Shown here: positions 1 through 11,124 of the stretch, piece by piece
Layout of the letters: each line of letters begins with the position of its first letter
How positions within the stretch are numbered: the first letter of the stretch is position 1
Assembly (NCBI RefSeq): GCF_020080835.1
Contig: NW_025401664.1
Span: 310,001-374,000 of the forward strand
Length of the DNA stretch: 64,000 bases
Direction of reading: 5' to 3'
Origin: Cotesia glomerata
Taxonomy: Eukaryota > Arthropoda > Insecta > Hymenoptera > Braconidae
Position numbers and translations under genes: made by a program
Notes under the pieces: model-generated
Seen by the model: only the letters and a program-made list of their open reading frames with translations
Database searches by the model: none
What the model was told of the DNA's origin: nothing

Positions 1-1423
1 CAGTTTACGGACGATAGTTTTACGAGATAACGTCATAAAGAAACATTTTTAAAACCTTGCATACTTTTATGAATTGAATTATGAATTCATACTTTTATGA
101 ATTGAATTATTATCACTGAATTATTATTTTGTGTTTAAAAATTAAAAAATTTTCAATATTTAAAAATTATTTTAACAAAAAAAAGGACTTATTGAAACTT
201 TGTTAATCAAAAATTGATACAATAATTTGATAATTGATATAATTATTATTATTATTTATAATTAATATTAATCATTTTATTAATTTATCGTTTATGATTT
301 TCATTAATTTACTTATTTATAATTAATACACTAGTCACCCAAATTAAGGGAATAAAAAAAAAACGAAAATTTTTTTTAGATTTTTGACGGGCTGTATTTC
401 AGCGGAAAATGATGGTATCGCAAAAATAAAAAATTGATTTTAAAGCTCTGAGACTCAAGTTTTCAGATCTGGAGGTCAAAATTTTTTAGGAATTACGGTT
501 TTAACATGATCCGAAGAAATAGAGCAAAAAAAAAATTCCCCTTTTTTTTGAATTTTTTGTTTTGCTCTACGGGCTCCGAAAAATTCTTTCAGACAAAGTG
601 ACCTTATGGAACAGTAGCATGTTCATTCAGCTATAATTGCATTCTTTACTTAGCTTGATACGATCATTTGTTGCAGAGATATCCGAGATTAGACGAGAAA
701 GGACGTTTATGTCTTTGATCATCAATATCTCTGCAACCAATAATCGCACAGCAAAAAAAAGGACAGTTTTGGTAACAGGAAGAAATTTCCAATGAAATTA
801 CATAAAAAATTTCCGAAAAAAAAATCTTATCGATGTACGGTACATTCGAAAATTAAGATAAATTTTTTTTTTTGTGAAAAACTTTTTTTTTTTTTTTAAA
901 AAAAATTTTTTAACTTAATTTTCTAATTTTTTAACTTTTTTTTTTTAAATTTATTGATGAGCCGAGGCAAATTGAGTGCAAAACAAAAAAAACTCAATTT
1001 TTCATTTTTCTGAAAATTGCAGCATAATAATGGATAAAATCTTATTCCTTTAATTTTTTCAAAATTTTAATTACTCGCGGCGGAAAAACTACTCAATGGA
1101 TCGATCTGAAAATTTACAGGGTTTTAAGAGGTACATTAATGTGTAAAAATTCTTGCAATGTCTAGCTTCCCCGTCGATATTTGTTAAGATACATTCGATC
1201 AACCAAAATAAGGGAAAAAGTCACTTTTTTCCACTTTTTTTAAAGCGGTACCGTACATCAATAAGATTTTTTATTCTGAAAATCCAGAACGTAACACCGA
1301 TCAATTTTAAAAACTAATCTATTTCTAGTAGATTATTATATTATAAACTAAACCATTTTTTTTAACATAACTTCGACATTTCTCCTCGGATCGTTTTTTA
1401 TAAGATAGAATAATTGTTAGAGC
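1..1423. repeat. AT-rich repeat-derived stretch without a gene
   Basis: No coding frame of interest is visible. An inverted pair is present: a segment ending in ATCTTATCGATGTACGGTAC at about 816-844 recurs reverse-complemented at 1248-1275 with one difference. The 19-mer GAAAATCCAGAACGTAACA at 1278-1296 is identical to the last 19 bases of the solo LTR at 13487-14019, although the bases upstream are not alike. The right edge (about 1425-1445) belongs to dispersed repeat family X and forms the left flank of the R1-like element. This is probably repeat debris, and I cannot name the family. Confidence 0.5.
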
Positions 1424-1445
1424 TCAAAAAACCACGTCGATCGCC

Positions 1446-2091
1446 GCTAAGAATGTGAGAATCGGAAGATTGATATATGGTTGTGATGTGATTTCTTGTT
1501 CTCTGACTTTCAGCTTTATGGTCTCTATCACTTTTCTGCTGGTAATAAGCACAGCCTCAGTCTTCTGTTTAGCCAGTTGTAGATTCATTGAGTCGATCCA
1601 CCGGTTAACTTTCTCAAAGGTGATACCGAACATGTGGTTTATCTCATCTAGGTGTTTAGCAACGATGACGACAGCTACATCATCTGCATATGCAACAAGC
1701 TTGACACTTCTTGGAAGAGTCAGTTTCAGCAGGCCATCATACATGACATTCCACAGAAGTGGACTAAGAACGGAACCCTGGAGTATACCTCCGGTAATAT
1801 CATACTCTTTTGGACCATTCTTCGTGTCGTATCTCAGGATTCTGTCCGTGAAGTAGCTAGCCACTATCCTACGTAGGTATCCTGGTACGTTTTTCTCTTC
1901 CAGGGCTTGCATAATTCAGTCCCATTTGGCGGAATTAAAGGCATTTTTGATGTCCAAAGTGGCCATCAGGCAGTACTTCTTCGCTCCACCCTTCCATCTG
2001 ATCACTTCGATTGCCTCCTTGGCCGTTGCAACAACCAGATTGATTGCGTCTAGGGTTGATCGTCCTTTCCAAAAACCATACTGGTTGACTG
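1446..2091 (-). pseudogene. R1-like ORF2, central reverse transcriptase part
   Basis: Reading leftward from 2091, the frame gives NQYGFWKGRSTLDAI, then TLDIKNAFNSA (RT motif A with the first catalytic Asp), GILQGSVLSPLLW (motif B) and VAYADDVAVVI (motif C, the catalytic YADD). A TGA at 1918-1916 replaces the second Trp of the W-D-W motif. Similarity ends after TSQPYI near 1475, so thumb, C-terminal zinc finger and 3' UTR are missing. This piece continues the endonuclease/RT frame that stops at 11869; the two were separated by the 2092-11868 insertion. Confidence 0.8.
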
Positions 2092-2422
2092 CAGTGCAGC
2101 CAGATCGTGGATAAAAGTTACCCTTTCCCTAGACCTCTATCCACACGCCACACAATGATACACTACTGTATCCGTGAGCGAGCAGCGTCGATGTTGCTCG
2201 GAAGGAGCCGAGAGCGACCGAAGTCCGTTGCCCCTCGCGCGCCAAAGTTCCACCACCAAACCGCCAGCATTTACTCTAATATATGGAAGCTGAGCACGTT
2301 CGTGAGTCGGCAAGCCAAAAGTGAGGCTTGGAAAAAAATGAAGTCAGCGCGAGGATCCTCGCGTGTGACGTCATGCGTCAAATTTTTTATGTTTTCAGGT
2401 TCTTCTTTCATAAATTATAAAT

Positions 2423-2430
<8 letters not shown>
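2092..2430 (+). repeat. Left terminal inverted repeat of the 9.8-kb element
   Basis: This arm matches 11530-11868 in reverse complement over roughly 340 bp with few differences. It is relatively GC-rich against the AT-rich background, includes a GACGTCA palindrome near 2367 and ends in a TAA/TTA tract (about 2424-2482). Confidence 0.8.
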
Positions 2431-2458
<28 letters not shown>

Positions 2459-2482
2459 TATTATTATTATTATTATTATTAT

Positions 2483-3368
2483 TTATCATTAATTTAGCTA
2501 TCGTACCATTGATGCTGAAAAATTTTGGCCAATCTTGGCTTTTTAATTGTAGGCTCAGCCATTATTAAAAAAAGATAATGAATATAAAAAAAAAAAATAT
2601 TGAAAAAATTATCAAATTAAAAATTTACAAAAAATTAATTGAAACGAATCAATGATACGATTTCACTGAAAGAAAAAATCACGAGTCACGAATTGCCGAT
2701 CAAAAAATCAATAAAACGCGTAAAAGAAATTTTAAATTTCACGAAAACCCGAACCACGCATTGAAAAAACCTAAATCACGGATCACACACTCCCGACCTA
2801 CCTACCACACAAACAACCCTGACCTACGAAACACACAACACTAACGTACGGCATACACACAAATCTACACTCACCGATCACTCAATCCCTAAACGCGTCA
2901 CACAATGCCGAATAATCCGTCACGAAATGAGGATAATTAATCACGAATCACACAATCCTTATCGACACACACAATACTAAGTCACTGGTCACACAACCCG
3001 AATAATCCACCGCAAACAAATAAATAATAAATTAAAAATCCTGAACCGCGTACTAAATAATGGCGCGAAAAATGTCACACGACCGCGAATAACCTGTCAC
3101 GAAATCACAGGTTATTTACTCTTTTACTAACGCTAAACTAATATAAATCTATATAATAATAATAATTTAAAAAAAATAATTGAAAATATTCAATTATTAT
3201 AAAAAAAAGGAAACGTGTTCTTACAATAATAATAAATACCTTGATTGCTGGAGACAATACACTTGTATAGATGGCTGACAGTCAAGATATGAAAAGAAGT
3301 CGCGCTTTTCAGACAAAGAGTTACATATTAAGACGCGAGCGAAAACAAAAACTCCCGAACGACGGTTA
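2483..3368. other. AT-rich interior of the inverted-repeat element, no gene seen
   Basis: No credible frame. From about 2690 to 3110 the plus strand is unusually rich in CAC/ACG words (CACGAATCAC, CACACA, CACGAAAT), like a degenerate short-period repeat. CGAACGACGGTTA at 3356-3368 is the left copy of the 13-bp target duplication of the LOA-like element. Confidence 0.5.
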
Positions 3369-3466
3369 GAATTAGAATTAGGGGGGGAGGGAATATTGTA
3401 GCCGACATTGAGCCAAGCACTCAGTCCTATTGGGCCATTGTACTCAGCCCTTCTAGGTTGGTTACG

Positions 3467-5034
3467 TTATATAGCTTGGAGATTGGCCAGGCCTGTCTGC
3501 TTCAAGAAGTGAAGCAACTGTCCCACGCCAATCTCCTGTATATCAATAGACTCTCCATCGCAGAATCCTAGTATGTCCTTTCGGGCTGTTGTCAGTTTTC
3601 TGCAATGGAGGATTAGATGTAGAGGAGTTTCCTCCTCCGATAGGCATCTGGGGCACATCGAGTGATCTGAGATGCCTAGGCGTCTCAGATGCCTGCCGGT
3701 TAGCCAGTGTCCTGTGATATACCCGACAGTTAGCCTTAGCAGCTTCTTGTCGAGCCCTATCAAGGACAAGCCTAATGTCTTGGAGGGTCCTTTAAAAAGT
3801 GCCCTCGTATGCATCATGCCTTTTGCCTCTGCCCACACTTTCTGAAACTTGTCATTAGTCCATAGGGAAGCGTGTTGCTTTATGAGACTAAAAGACACCG
3901 CTATGCTGATTACTGGTTCAGGGTCTCTTTTACGAGCTCCCGCTTTCGCCAGCTCATTTGCTTTGTCATTTCCTGCGTTCCCGCTATGGCCCGGTACCCA
4001 CAGTAGTTTGACTTTGTTATACTCTGCTAATTCATTTAGGGAGTCTATGCATTTTCGCACTAGTCTCGAGGACACTTCAGTTTGTTCTAGTGCCCTGAGC
4101 GCAGCGCAACTATCGCTGCAGATGTACACGTGCTTGTTCCTGTGGTTGAGCTTAGAAATGTGCTCTACACAGGCCCAGATCGCGTATACCTCTGTCTGGA
4201 AAACCGAAGCAGTGTCCCCTAGCCGCAGAGAGATTTCTGTTTTCGGTCCACTGCTATAAATTCCAGCTCCTGCCCCTTTGTCCGTTTTTGAGCCGTCCGT
4301 ATACCAGACTAGCCCTATGGGGGACAGGATGCTCTTGTTTTCCTCGTCCCATTCCTGCCTATCCTTCGAGAGCCCAGCGTTAAATCGATCACTTCTTGCC
4401 TTCGAGAAGTGACAAAGGTAGGTTTGGATCCTTCATTCAGGATTTCCAAGCCTGTGGTTGAGAGGTACTCCAGCAATGCTGAGCCTCTTCTATTAATGTC
4501 TGAGCTGCCCCACACTATGTGATGTGCGTTTGCGTCACACCCCACAATGAGTGGCAGATCATTGACTTTGCAGTGCTCCACCAGTCTAATGACCTCCTCA
4601 GTGGGCACCGTCGTATCTTCATAGGGGAGATAGGCAGATCCTATTATGATATCCGCCTTAGTTTCTCCTATGGGAATTTTTATTGAGGCAACAGCCAGGT
4701 CTCTGGTGCAGAACTGGTGCAACTTGAGCGCTGTATGCTTCCTGTTTATGAAGATACAGGCCCTAGGCCCCTGCTCTGATTCACCATAGACCAGACTGCC
4801 ACCTTTCAGTTCTATCCCTAATACTTGCCCTTTGTACGTCCAGGGTTCTTGTATCAGGGATACATCTGTGTGCCTCACTGCTAGGTCTCTGCTAAGTAAA
4901 GCAGAGGCCGCTTTGCAGTGCTGTAAGTTAATTTGCGAAAACGTCGTCTGCTTTGCAGCTGTAGTTGCTGCATTGCTGACGGTCTTCGCGAATTTGCGGG
5001 AAGAGGGAGGTGGGAATGTGGGGGAAGGTTGGAG
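3467..5034 (-). pseudogene. LOA-like ORF2 remnant: AP-endonuclease joined to RNase H, RT deleted
   Basis: The frame is open from the codon after the ORF1 TAA and stays in the ORF1 frame. No Met codon appears before or within the endonuclease. Endonuclease blocks: SQINLQHCKAAS, SLIQEPW (catalytic Glu), VGCDANAHH (catalytic Asp and Asn) and EVIDLTLGS. At about 4340-4390 the frame shifts straight into RNase H: YTDGSKTDKGAGAG, FQTEVYAI, ICSDSCAAL and WVPGHSGNAGNDKANELA supply the D-E-D-D residues. A CCHC pattern (CPRCLSEEETPLHLILHC) follows, and the frame ends at 3467. A normal element would have about 500 residues of RT between the two domains. Enzymatically it cannot reverse-transcribe. Confidence 0.8.
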
Positions 5035-6534
5035 TTAAGGTGTGTCAAGGGGGATGGGGACATTTTCATGTCCATCTTCATCTCTTTTGCCTTGGGTGTT
5101 TGGTTCCTTCAATGTGCCGGACCCTTTCTCCCATTTGGCTAGGGCCTGAGCAAGGGTAGATTGCTTACCCAGCTTAAGCCCTTTGGCCCCTTCTTTAGCT
5201 AGCGTCTCCGCTTTAGTGGGCCTTCCTCTGGAGCTGGAACGTCCCTCGGGGATCGTTCCATCCTCTTCGGAGGCACTCCTAATTAGGAGACGCGCAGGCT
5301 TCAGAAGGGACCCTATGCCTTGCATCGTCGGTAGGGAAGAAGGACCCGGTTTCGTCGCTTGTGCCTCTCCACGGGAGGCCTCTCGGCTCTCCAGCGGAGT
5401 GGCAGCGACCGAAGTCCTTCGTCCCTCTAGAGGGATCGAGCCGCCCTTGGCATCCAAAGCCTTGGCCGGCTCGACCTCTCCCGTCGACAGTCCTCCCTTG
5501 GGAGGCTCGGTTTTGGGTGCGGGCTCAGTAGCCCCGGCAGCACTCTCTTTCCCCCCTCCGGATTTGGATTGGGCCTCGTAAAAGCGAGCCCTACCCAATC
5601 CGAAGTGGGGTGAGTAATTGCACCCCGAGAGTGTCGCCAGTGACTTCTGGTCCACCCCCAGAACCAGGTGAACGGTCTTGCTGACCGTTCGTCTGTCCCA
5701 GATTCTCCACAATTCAGTGTTGAGTCCAGGGTTTTGGCGAGCGAGTCTTCTCATAATCACTCCGCTCTCTTCGTTGGTTCCCAGGACCGCCGTCAGCTTC
5801 CTGAGCCGAGGAAGAGCCTCCCTCTCCAACACTTGGAGAACGAGACCCTCCCTAGCCCTGAGAGCTGGGACTGTCCTTAGGACCCACTTTTTGGAGTCTT
5901 CGTCGGCGCAAGTCACCCACAGCACTCCCTGTTCCCACCGGCATCCCTCGAAGCACGGGACTGCTTGTCCTGTGGGGACAGCATCCAGCGCTCCAACGAG
6001 TGCCTGCGTTACCAGGTCGCTGGTCTCTTGGCTCAGTAGCACCTCAGGGTAGCCAGAAGGTGTTATTGCCACCTTCCTGCTCGCCCGTACGGCGTCACTG
6101 AAGCCGCTCGACCTGTGGGCTATCTTGCCCTTTTTGGCCAAACTCTCAGCCTCTGGTGGAGTGTTCCCCTCGGGTCTAGACCTTTTATTATTGCTTTTTC
6201 CCTTGGGGTCCTCCTCCACTTTGGCCACGGAGATGGTGGGAGGAGTAGTCCCGCAGTTTTGCTCCAGAGCCTGGGTCCCTAGGGCCAGTTTGGCTCTTCG
6301 GGCCCGTCTCTTTGTAGCACCACTGCGGTTCCTCTTCCTTCCATCATCTTTGGAGGAGTCACTGTGCCCGGCATTTGTCGAGCCCTGTGCCTCCTTCATG
6401 ATATCTTTGGAGGAGTCACTGTGCCCGGCATTTGCTGAGCCCTGTGCCTCCTCCACGATGTCCATTTTCATGGAAGGACTGGGGTTCTCCGCAGAGTCCC
6501 CCAGTCCGTTGGGGTTTTTTACTGTGTTATCCAT
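5035..6534 (-). CDS. LOA-like ORF1 protein, 499 aa, intact frame
   Basis: A complete frame from ATG at 6534 to TAA at 5037-5035. The N-terminal 50 residues contain a tandem duplication of about 20 residues (EAQGSxNAGHSDSSKD twice). A basic stretch (KRNRSGATKRRARRAK) follows. The central part, about residues 170-330, has the look of the DUF4780-type domain found in insect ORF1 proteins (CRWEQGVLWVTCADEDSKKW, LRKLTAVLG, YSPHFGLGRARFY). The C-terminal third is low-complexity, rich in Pro, Gly and Lys. Presumed role: RNA-binding partner of ORF2 in the ribonucleoprotein. ORF2 begins directly after the stop in the same frame, without an ATG. Confidence 0.75.
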   Translation of the reverse strand: MDNTVKNPNGLGDSAENPSPSMKMDIVEEAQGSANAGHSDSSKDIMKEAQGSTNAGHSDSSKDDGRKRNRSGATKRRARRAKLALGTQALEQNCGTTPPTISVAKVEEDPKGKSNNKRSRPEGNTPPEAESLAKKGKIAHRSSGFSDAVRASRKVAITPSGYPEVLLSQETSDLVTQALVGALDAVPTGQAVPCFEGCRWEQGVLWVTCADEDSKKWVLRTVPALRAREGLVLQVLEREALPRLRKLTAVLGTNEESGVIMRRLARQNPGLNTELWRIWDRRTVSKTVHLVLGVDQKSLATLSGCNYSPHFGLGRARFYEAQSKSGGGKESAAGATEPAPKTEPPKGGLSTGEVEPAKALDAKGGSIPLEGRRTSVAATPLESREASRGEAQATKPGPSSLPTMQGIGSLLKPARLLIRSASEEDGTIPEGRSSSRGRPTKAETLAKEGAKGLKLGKQSTLAQALAKWEKGSGTLKEPNTQGKRDEDGHENVPIPLDTP

Positions 6535-6538
6535 TTTG

Positions 6539-6938
6539 GTCCCACGAGTCTCCAGGAACTAAAGGTCACCGCTAACAGAGCCTGGCATGCCAGCGGAAGG
6601 CGCATAAATACAATGGGGTTGCGCCTGTTGCCCCAAATGCATCGTTTGCGGCACTATAACCCTAGTACCATACAGCCATCGGCACGATGGCTCCCACCTT
6701 AGCTTGGGGGAGTTGGTCCGCGGCAGGGTCGGGGTCGCCCAAAGCCAGGTTTTACACTGGTTGTGCTTCCTTCGGCCTCTGCTGGCCGGGATCTGATTAG
6801 AGATCCCTGTCCTCTGTTGTAAGGGGTCCAGGTTTCTCCAAACAGGCCCACAGCCCCCCTATCCGCCACCCGGGGACGCGCCCGGTCAGCACTCAACCAT
6901 GATATCCGCACCCGTCTATAGGGTTAGGATATCCCGAG
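6539..6938 (-). other. 5' UTR of the LOA-like element
   Basis: Untranslated, GC-rich region between the 13-bp duplication (6939-6951) and the ORF1 start. Non-LTR elements usually carry an internal promoter here; I see no motif that proves it. Confidence 0.5.
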
Positions 6939-7254
6939 CGAACGACGGTTACTACTAGGAAAAACATTCGAGACTCACACTAACTCACAGATACGTTCAT
7001 AAAGAAGAAATAAGTCTGTGAAACTTAATACTAATAATAAATTAGTGTAAAAATAAAATTACAAACAAAAAAAGACAGAAATAATTATTTGAAAACCAAT
7101 GACAACAATTTTTATTAAAATAAAAAATGACAAAAATAATTATATAAAATAAAATGACAAGTATTTTTATTCAAAAAGAAATTAACAAAATTATAATTTA
7201 AAAAAATTATAAAAATTAAAAAAAAACAATAAAAAAAATTTTTGTTTGAAAAAA

Positions 7255-7345
7255 AAAAAAAAAAACATTGCCGAGTTCTCAAACCCGGTACTTTAGGCAC
7301 CCGAGCCAAAAGATTTACCGCGCGCCTATCAAGGCAGCTTATTGA
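7255..7345 (-). repeat. tRNA-like (B-box-containing) repeat unit, copy 1
   Basis: On the minus strand the unit reads from GCGCGCGGTAAATCTTTTGG to GGGTTTGAGAACTCGGCAAT followed by poly-T. The block GGTTTGAGAACTCGG (GGTTCGAGAACTCGG in copy 2) resembles a pol III B box and T-arm, with a possible five-pair stem CCGGG/CTCGG. A convincing A box and a full cloverleaf are not visible. It could be the head of a tRNA-derived SINE or a tRNA relic. It recurs in the same orientation at 11318-11400, on the other side of R4-like copy A. Confidence 0.4.
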
Positions 7346-7441
7346 GAATGAGTAGTAACTTATATTTAAATTGCGTTTAGGAATTTCAAGTTATCATTAA
7401 TTATTAACCATAATATTAACAATAATAATAATGATAATGAA

Positions 7442-7476
<35 letters not shown>

Positions 7477-10400
7477 GCGGTGCTTGCTACGTGGCCTCCA
7501 AGCGGCGCATCGCGGGAAACGCAGACCATAACACCAGGTCTGTAGGCGAACGACGTAGCCGATGCAGTGGGCCAACTACCCACTGCATTGAAATACTGAG
7601 TTACAACAAGGCGTAATCTCAGAAGTGCTCCCCACAACCGGTCCTTTTCGGATGAGGACCATTCATCAGGTGGGAGGAGCACGCCGGACCCGATGAACGA
7701 TGACGACCCTGGCGCTTTAAGGACTTTCTTTAAGTGGACGGAGGAACTACGAGTCAACCTCTTGGTGTGCTACCAACGTAGCGAGCCGGGGGTGAGCGGT
7801 TATATGGCCCGGATGCACACTCTTTGAAGTGATATGCATCCGGAGCTAGAGCATTTTACGCCTAATCACCTGGGTAATTATGCCGCTTATCTTCGGCGTA
7901 ATAGAAGATCGCTTGTGCCGGATAGAAAGCAGTCTAATAGACTTTACTTTCCGGCGCAATTACACCAAGAGCGACGCCGTTCCTCCTTGGATGACAACAA
8001 TCCCTTTATAGGACGGCAAGTAAGTATATCTAAAAAGATAACTTACTCCCAACAACAGCTAGAAGCGGTAAATGAAGATCTCCGTGCAAACATCCTGGAG
8101 GATTCCACCCTGCTCACTGTGAGCCAGGTTGTGTATGGTGCAGCAGTTTCGGCTTTTCCGAGAGAGAGACATTGTCTCTCGATCGAGGCAAGGTTGAGAC
8201 AGCGCATCTCACAACTTGGACTCAAAATTGACAGATCCCGGAAACAGGTCTCCCGCATTCAGTGTGTGATTGAGTTTGAAACAACTCAAAGAGCATACAC
8301 GCCCCGAATTCGGCGCATTGCTGCTGAATTTCGGTGGCGTCATCACACACTGAATAAGAGTACTCTTCTTGTCATCAAGGAAGAGTCTCTCAATAAATTG
8401 CGGGCTCTAGTGACTGCCAGAAAGTCTCTAGAGAAAAGGCTGAAGCGGTTGGTCGACAACTCGTTGTTTCGATCCAGCCCTTCACGCTTTCTGACACCAA
8501 AGACCGATGTCACCGGGAATTATCCAACACCTGAGCGGGTGGAAGCTATTTGGACTGAGTTGTATGGAGATCAACCAAACGTGAACGCCAATACTCCAGC
8601 TCTGCACGACTTTAAAGCATTCTGTCGGGAACACCGTAGACAGAATGCTGATGAAGAGAGCCCTGCAGTCAGTGTGAATGAAGTTCGTTCAGCTCTAAAT
8701 GGCAGCAAAAATTGGGCTGCCCCGGGACCAGGTGGCATAAATGTCTTTTGGTGGAAGAAGTTTACTTCTACCCACCTCCATCTGGCCCGTATATTTACAT
8801 CGTACATTAGAGCTGACGAACCGATTCCAGACTGGCTCGTGGAAGGGCGAACCGTACTGATACCAAAAAAAAGGTGACTTGTCTGACCCAAAGAATTACA
8901 GGCCTATCACCTGCTTGAATGCGGTTTATAAAATTTTTACAAAAATTTTCAACAACCGTATTTTGCATGAGATAGAACCTGTATGGCAACAGATATATGA
9001 ACAGCGTGGCAGCAAAAGAGGCCTGTCAGGTTGCAAAGAGAACTTGATAGTTGATCGATGTGTCACACAAGATGCGATCTACTATCAACGCAACCTGTCA
9101 ATGGCCTGGATCGACTATCGCAAGGCATTTGACTCAACTTCTCATGAGTTGATTTTATATCTCCTCAAATGCCTGGGGGTCAATCCTGAAATAGTGGAAT
9201 GCATTCGGCGTACAATGCAGCTCTGGCGAACGCGTTTTCACATTGGAAGTGGAAACGCATTGCACATAACCGGAGTTGTAGAGTACAAACGAGGGGTCTT
9301 CCAAGGTGATTCCTTGAGCCCTCTGCTGTTTTGCATCTCACTGCTGCCTATATCTGTTGCTCTCCGTAAAACTCGTGGGTACTCTGTGGGGCCTCCAGGT
9401 GATCGAAAATACTCGATTACCCATCTGCTTTATATGGATGACCTGAAGCTGTATAGTGCTGATGAAGATCATCTACAGGCGGCCCTTAACATCATAGCAG
9501 AGTACACGCGGGGTGCCGGAATGTCTTTTGGGTTGGACAAGTGTGCGGTCGTACATCTGGCGAGGGGTAAGTGCTCTGTTACGGGTGATGATGTCGAGTT
9601 GGGAGATGGGAGCGTTTTAAGACAATTAGACGCCGGAGAGTTGTATAGATATCTAGGAATGGAAGAGCACCGCATGCATGCGGTCTCCGAAGTCCAAGCA
9701 ACTCTCCGTAGCGAGTATGTTAGGAGACTCCGAAAAATTTGGTCCTCCAAACTTTCCGGTAAAAATAAAGTCTCCGCTACTAACACGCTCGCTGTCCCAG
9801 TCTTACTATACTCTTTCGGTGTCTTAAAATGGGCCCGAAAGGATCTGCGAGATCTCGACATCAGAACCCGTAAGACTATCAACATGAACTGGAGCATGCA
9901 CCCCAATTCATCAGTCGCCAGATTATACCTCTCCCGGTCGATCGGTGGGAGAGGTTTGCAGAGCTTGGAGCGGCTTCACGATCGTTTAGTCCTGGGTTTA
10001 ACACACGAAGTTGTCAATTTCACTGCAGATGAGGATGACTTTCTTATGCAAATTGTTCATAAACATGAGAATGCGCATAAGGGGTCGTTCTTATATAAGG
10101 CAGCAATATATGCGGCAAGAACCCTTGGTCTTGGAGAAATAAACGCTCTTATGGAACTCCGAAAGGAGGAATTCAAGAGCGCCATCAGGAACGCCGAGGA
10201 AAAACTACTCCTAGGCAAACTGATGGACAAGTCTATGCACAGCGTGTTCTTCAAACACGTGCGTGATCATGGCTTGTCCACCCAGCTGACGTTTTCCTTC
10301 TTAAAGTCAGCTGGCCTGATGTCCGAGACTGAAGGGTTCATATTTGCTTGCCAAGATGGTGTCATTAACACTCTAGAGTACCGTAGCAGGGTGCTCCAGG

Positions 10401-11124
10401 TGCAGCTCCCGGACACGACCTGCAGGGCGTGTAAACTACATCCGGAGACGCTTATGCACATTTTGTCAGCATGTTCTGTGCTGGCGAGAGGTGCATACAT
10501 TCAGCGTCACAATGCTGCCCTGAGAGTACTGTACTACTATCTTCGTCACCGCTACGGTATTGACGTGACACCGGTGCTGCCTTATCTGCCAGGAGATATT
10601 CCCCAGGTTGTTGAGAATGACAGTTGCAAAATTTATTGGATCATGCCGTTTGCAACAACTCGGCGGAAATATCTCAACAAACCTGATATTGTGCTCTTCG
10701 ACCAGGCTACTCGTGACATTTATGTCATTGAGTTCTCGGCCCCGGCTGAATACAACATCTCAGCCAAAGAAGAGCACAAAAGACAGATATATCAGGATCT
10801 CCTGTTTGAAATTGGCAAACTTTACCCAGGTTACCGTGTCAAGCTCGTCGTCCTGATTGTTGGCGTCCTCGGAGGGATCAAACAGTCTTTTGTATCCTCA
10901 CTTGCCAGAGTTCCAGCTTGCTCATCAAAAGCTGAATTCTTGGCGGTCAGGATGCAGAAGGCTGTCATACTAGGTTCCCTCCGTCTACTTAGGAAAATGA
11001 CTTTGGCCTGCTGTGATCACTAACCGCCTTGTTGTGCGGAGTGGTCCAGCAGTAATGGATGGAGCTCAGGCTGGGCCCTCGGAGAATCGGACTCCGGGGA
11101 CAACCCCCCTGAGCATTTAATAAC
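7477..11124 (+). mobile_element. R4/Dong-like non-LTR retrotransposon, copy A, full length
   Basis: The unique sequence starts GCGGTGCTTGCTACG right after a TAA tract and ends CTGAGCATTTAATAACA right before another. The complete unit is about 3.65 kb. The Dong elements of the R4 clade are known to insert in TAA repeats, and the protein has the matching order of RT followed by CCHC and a restriction-like endonuclease. The copy lies inside the long-inverted-repeat element. The target duplication cannot be read because the flanks are microsatellite. Confidence 0.8.
7693..11023 (+). pseudogene. R4/Dong-like RT-endonuclease polyprotein, copy A (two lesions)
   Basis: The start is the ATG shared by all full-length copies; an in-frame TGA lies about 100 bp upstream. 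The frame would encode about 1,109 residues. RT blocks: APGPGGI near 340, AWIDYRKAFDS (motif A), FQGDSLSPLL near 535 and YMDD near 580 (catalytic). CRACKLHPETLMHILSAC near 909 is the CCHC, and KPDIVLFDQATRDIYVIEF near 996-1013 gives the PD...E residues of a restriction-like endonuclease. Lesions: TGA at 7825-7827 in place of the Trp of other copies, and one extra A in the A-run at about 8867-8875, which shifts the frame. Codons downstream remain open to the natural stop. Confidence 0.85.

Larger units (their letters stand above)
3369..6938 (-). mobile_element. LOA-like non-LTR retrotransposon, internally deleted
   Basis: The element reads on the minus strand: 5' UTR (6938-6535), ORF1 (6534-5035), an endonuclease fused to RNase H remnant, a short 3' UTR, and a tail of TAATTC-type repeats at 3369-3380. 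The 13-bp duplication CGAACGACGGTTA lies at 3356-3368 and 6939-6951, exact on both sides, which fixes the ends. The whole reverse transcriptase is missing. A DUF4780-like ORF1, an AP-endonuclease, an RNase H after the RT position and a C-terminal CCHC are features of the LOA/I group; the clade name is inference. GC content is clearly higher than in its surroundings. Confidence 0.8.

Noticed and set aside
5183..6562. Plus-strand open frames over the LOA-like ORF1 (for example 5183-5581, 6125-6562)
   Set aside because: They are antisense shadows of the minus-strand ORF1, caused by GC-rich sequence.
7255..7345. Functional tRNA gene
   Set aside because: The B-box-like word is good, but no A box, anticodon arm or acceptor stem can be folded convincingly; kept only as a tRNA-like repeat.
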